From Thermodesulfobacteriota bacterium (GTDB taxonomy: Bacteria; Desulfobacterota; S145-22), in contig JANTFN010000129.1 in the NCBI GenBank assembly GCA_024763435.1, positions 1 to 5,705 of the forward strand: 5,705 nt of DNA, written 5' to 3'. The notes beneath the pieces were generated by a model. That model saw only the letters and a program-made list of their open reading frames with translations, was not told where the DNA came from and searched no databases. Shown here piece after piece: positions 4,162-5,705 of this stretch. Numbering within the stretch: position 1 is the stretch's first letter; the number at the start of each line of letters is the position of its first letter. The position numbers and the translations under genes were made by a program.

Positions 4162-5705
4162 AATTATTCGGGGCGCGCTGAACGGGGCTTACCCTGAGAT
4201 AGCGGGGCGTGTTTCCGAGGTTGCGGTGACTTATCCAACGCAGGAGCGTTTTGGAGATTATACCACCAATGTAGCGTTGAAGTCCGCCGGGCTTCTAAAG
4301 CAGAAACCGATTCAGATAGCCTCTGCCCTGGCCGATGTCCTGCGGCGGGAGGCCCTGTTTGTGTCGGTAGATGTGGCCGGTCCGGGGTTTATCAACTTTA
4401 CGCTGTCGCCGGAAAGCTGGTTCGAAGCGCTGAAGGATGTTGAATCGAAGGGGGCTTCCTACGGGCATGGAACCGCGGAAAATCCCCGGCGGATTCAAGT
4501 TGAATTTGTGAGTGCCAATCCCACCGGTCCCCTCCATGTGGGGCATGGCCGCGGCGCGGCGGTGGGGGATACCCTGGCACGCCTGCTGCGGGCCGCGGGG
4601 CATGAGGTGGATGCGGAATATTATGTTAATGACATTGGAAGACAGATGCGGATTCTGGGGCGTTCCGTTTTTCTCCGAATGCTTGAAATCAGCGGACGGG
4701 AGGTTGTTTTTCCGGAGGATCACTATCAGGGGGCCTATATCCGCGAAATAGCGGAGGGCCTTTTGAAAGAAGAGGGAGAAACACTGCTTGCCCTGCCTGA
4801 AGACGCGGCGGTTCGGCGCTGCGGCGAGGTCGCGTCTGACAGGATTCTTGCGTCTATCAGGGAGGACCTTGAGACCTTCGACGTCCATTTTAACCAGTGG
4901 TTTTCCGAAGGGGCCCTGCTGAAAAAAAACGAGATTGAAACAACTCTTGAGGCGTTACGGGAAAAAGGATTTATTAAGGAGGAAGACGGCGCGACATGGT
5001 TTTTAAGCAGCCGGTTTGGGGATGAAAAGGACCGGGTTGTCGTCCGTAAAACCGGTGAGACGACCTATTTCGCCTCGGATATTGCTTATCATCGGGAAAA
5101 GTTCGGTCGGGGATACGACCTTGTTATCGATGTGTGGGGCGCGGATCATCATGGGTATATTCCCAGAATGAAAGGGGTTGTGGAGGCGCTGGGTTATTCC
5201 CCGCATCAGCTCGAGGTGGTCCTGATACAGCTGGTAAATCTGCTCCGAAAAGGGGAGAAGATTTCCATGTCAACGCGGGGGGGAACCTTCGTGACGCTTC
5301 GAGAGGTGCTTGACGAGGTGGGGAAGGATGCGGCGAGGTATTTTTTCCTGATGCGGCGTTCCGATTCTCCGCTTGATTTTGACCTTGACCTGGCACGGAA
5401 GCAGTCCAATGAAAATCCCGTTTTTTATGTTCAATACGCCCACGCCAGGGTTTGCAGTATTGAAAAAAAGGCGCGGGAGGCCGGTGTTCAGGCCCTGGGG
5501 TATGAAAAAGTAGCCTGGCGCAGGCTGATCCTGCCGGAAGAAGTGCGTCTTATGAAGCGGATTTCAATGTTTCCGGAGGTTGTTAAGGGGTGCGCGGACG
5601 CCCTTGAACCTCAGCGGATGATCTATTTTTTGCATGAACTGGCGAGTGAGTTCCATCATTATTATAATCACTTCAGGGTGATTACCGAAGACTCGGATAA
5701 AAGCG
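4142..5705 (+). CDS. argS: arginyl-tRNA synthetase, 5' part (cut by window edge)
   Basis: A frame open for 521 codons to the window end encodes a class I arginyl-tRNA synthetase, which charges tRNA-Arg with arginine using ATP. Visible in order are the N-terminal Add1-like tRNA-binding domain (about 1-105, with FGDYTTNVAL at 37-46), SANPTGPLHVGHGRG containing the HIGH-type motif HVGH (132-135), ASDIAYH (311-317), WGADHHGY (332-339), and the KMSKS-equivalent KISMS (373-377). The DALR-type anticodon-binding domain begins near residue 430. Complete enzymes are about 550-590 aa, so some 30-70 residues lie outside. The ATG at 4142 has AGGCGGGG upstream with suitable spacing and lies within the end of the four-cysteine gene. 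It is the last visible gene of the operon. Identity is secure. Confidence 0.97.
   Translation, partial: MKDRIREIIRGALNGAYPEIAGRVSEVAVTYPTQERFGDYTTNVALKSAGLLKQKPIQIASALADVLRREALFVSVDVAGPGFINFTLSPESWFEALKDVESKGASYGHGTAENPRRIQVEFVSANPTGPLHVGHGRGAAVGDTLARLLRAAGHEVDAEYYVNDIGRQMRILGRSVFLRMLEISGREVVFPEDHYQGAYIREIAEGLLKEEGETLLALPEDAAVRRCGEVASDRILASIREDLETFDVHFNQWFSEGALLKKNEIETTLEALREKGFIKEEDGATWFLSSRFGDEKDRVVVRKTGETTYFASDIAYHREKFGRGYDLVIDVWGADHHGYIPRMKGVVEALGYSPHQLEVVLIQLVNLLRKGEKISMSTRGGTFVTLREVLDEVGKDAARYFFLMRRSDSPLDFDLDLARKQSNENPVFYVQYAHARVCSIEKKAREAGVQALGYEKVAWRRLILPEEVRLMKRISMFPEVVKGCADALEPQRMIYFLHELASEFHHYYNHFRVITEDSDKS

Noticed and set aside
4295..4888. 197-codon open frame on the minus strand
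   Set aside because: It lies opposite the argS coding sequence. The argS frame has all synthetase motifs, and the reverse product resembles no known protein; it is an antisense shadow in GC-rich DNA.
1..5705. CRISPR array, tRNA/rRNA genes, intact insertion sequence
   Set aside because: No regularly spaced direct repeats, no tRNA cloverleaf with a T-loop GTTCRA box, no rRNA-like stretch and no transposase motif were seen on either strand.

Overview
The window looks like chromosomal DNA of a Gram-negative anaerobe-type bacterium. The best guess is a delta-proteobacterial lineage (Desulfobacterota, Syntrophus/Smithella-like). This rests on the gene style and the block of PP-loop thiolation gene, C-N hydrolase, four-cysteine small protein and argS; it is an inference, and no marker fixes the taxon. 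The left ~2 kb is visibly AT-richer and carries accessory genes. The right ~3.6 kb is GC-richer and carries a tightly packed housekeeping-type operon.

Left part (1-1082): a truncated LysE/RhtB-family exporter gene on the minus strand diverges from an XRE-cupin regulator gene on the plus strand. Their 101-bp spacer holds a good sigma70-type promoter facing the exporter and an inverted repeat just downstream of it. This is the usual layout of a local regulator controlling an amino-acid/metabolite exporter.

Middle (1083-2003): a hairpin-rich, G/C-run spacer leads to a type II toxin-antitoxin locus. The AbrB/MazE-like antitoxin is intact and has its own promoter, with a perfect 12-bp palindrome over the -10 box. 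The overlapping Doc (Fic-fold) toxin gene is broken by an internal deletion plus frameshift, although its catalytic HPFLDGNKR motif survives. Directly behind it is an orphan middle piece of a RelE/ParE-type toxin. The area reads as a decaying toxin-antitoxin island.

Right part (2004-5705): a short leader contains a strong intrinsic-terminator-like hairpin whose T-tract ends 7 nt before the start codon, and a 9-codon leader ORF that enters the hairpin. It precedes a four-gene operon: a PP-loop tRNA-thiolation-like protein with a probable NFACT-R-like C-terminus, a nitrilase-superfamily amidase close to N-carbamoylputrescine amidase, a 55-aa four-cysteine protein, and argS (arginyl-tRNA synthetase, cut by the window end). 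Gaps are 16 nt, 9 nt and a 20-nt overlap. The thiolation-like gene and argS share a tRNA theme, and the amidase has a possible arginine/polyamine link to argS. The small cysteine protein has no known role that I can name.

The most interesting items are the attenuator-like leader at 2041-2111, the overlooked four-cysteine protein overlapping argS, and the orphaned antitoxin with its palindromic promoter next to two broken toxins.
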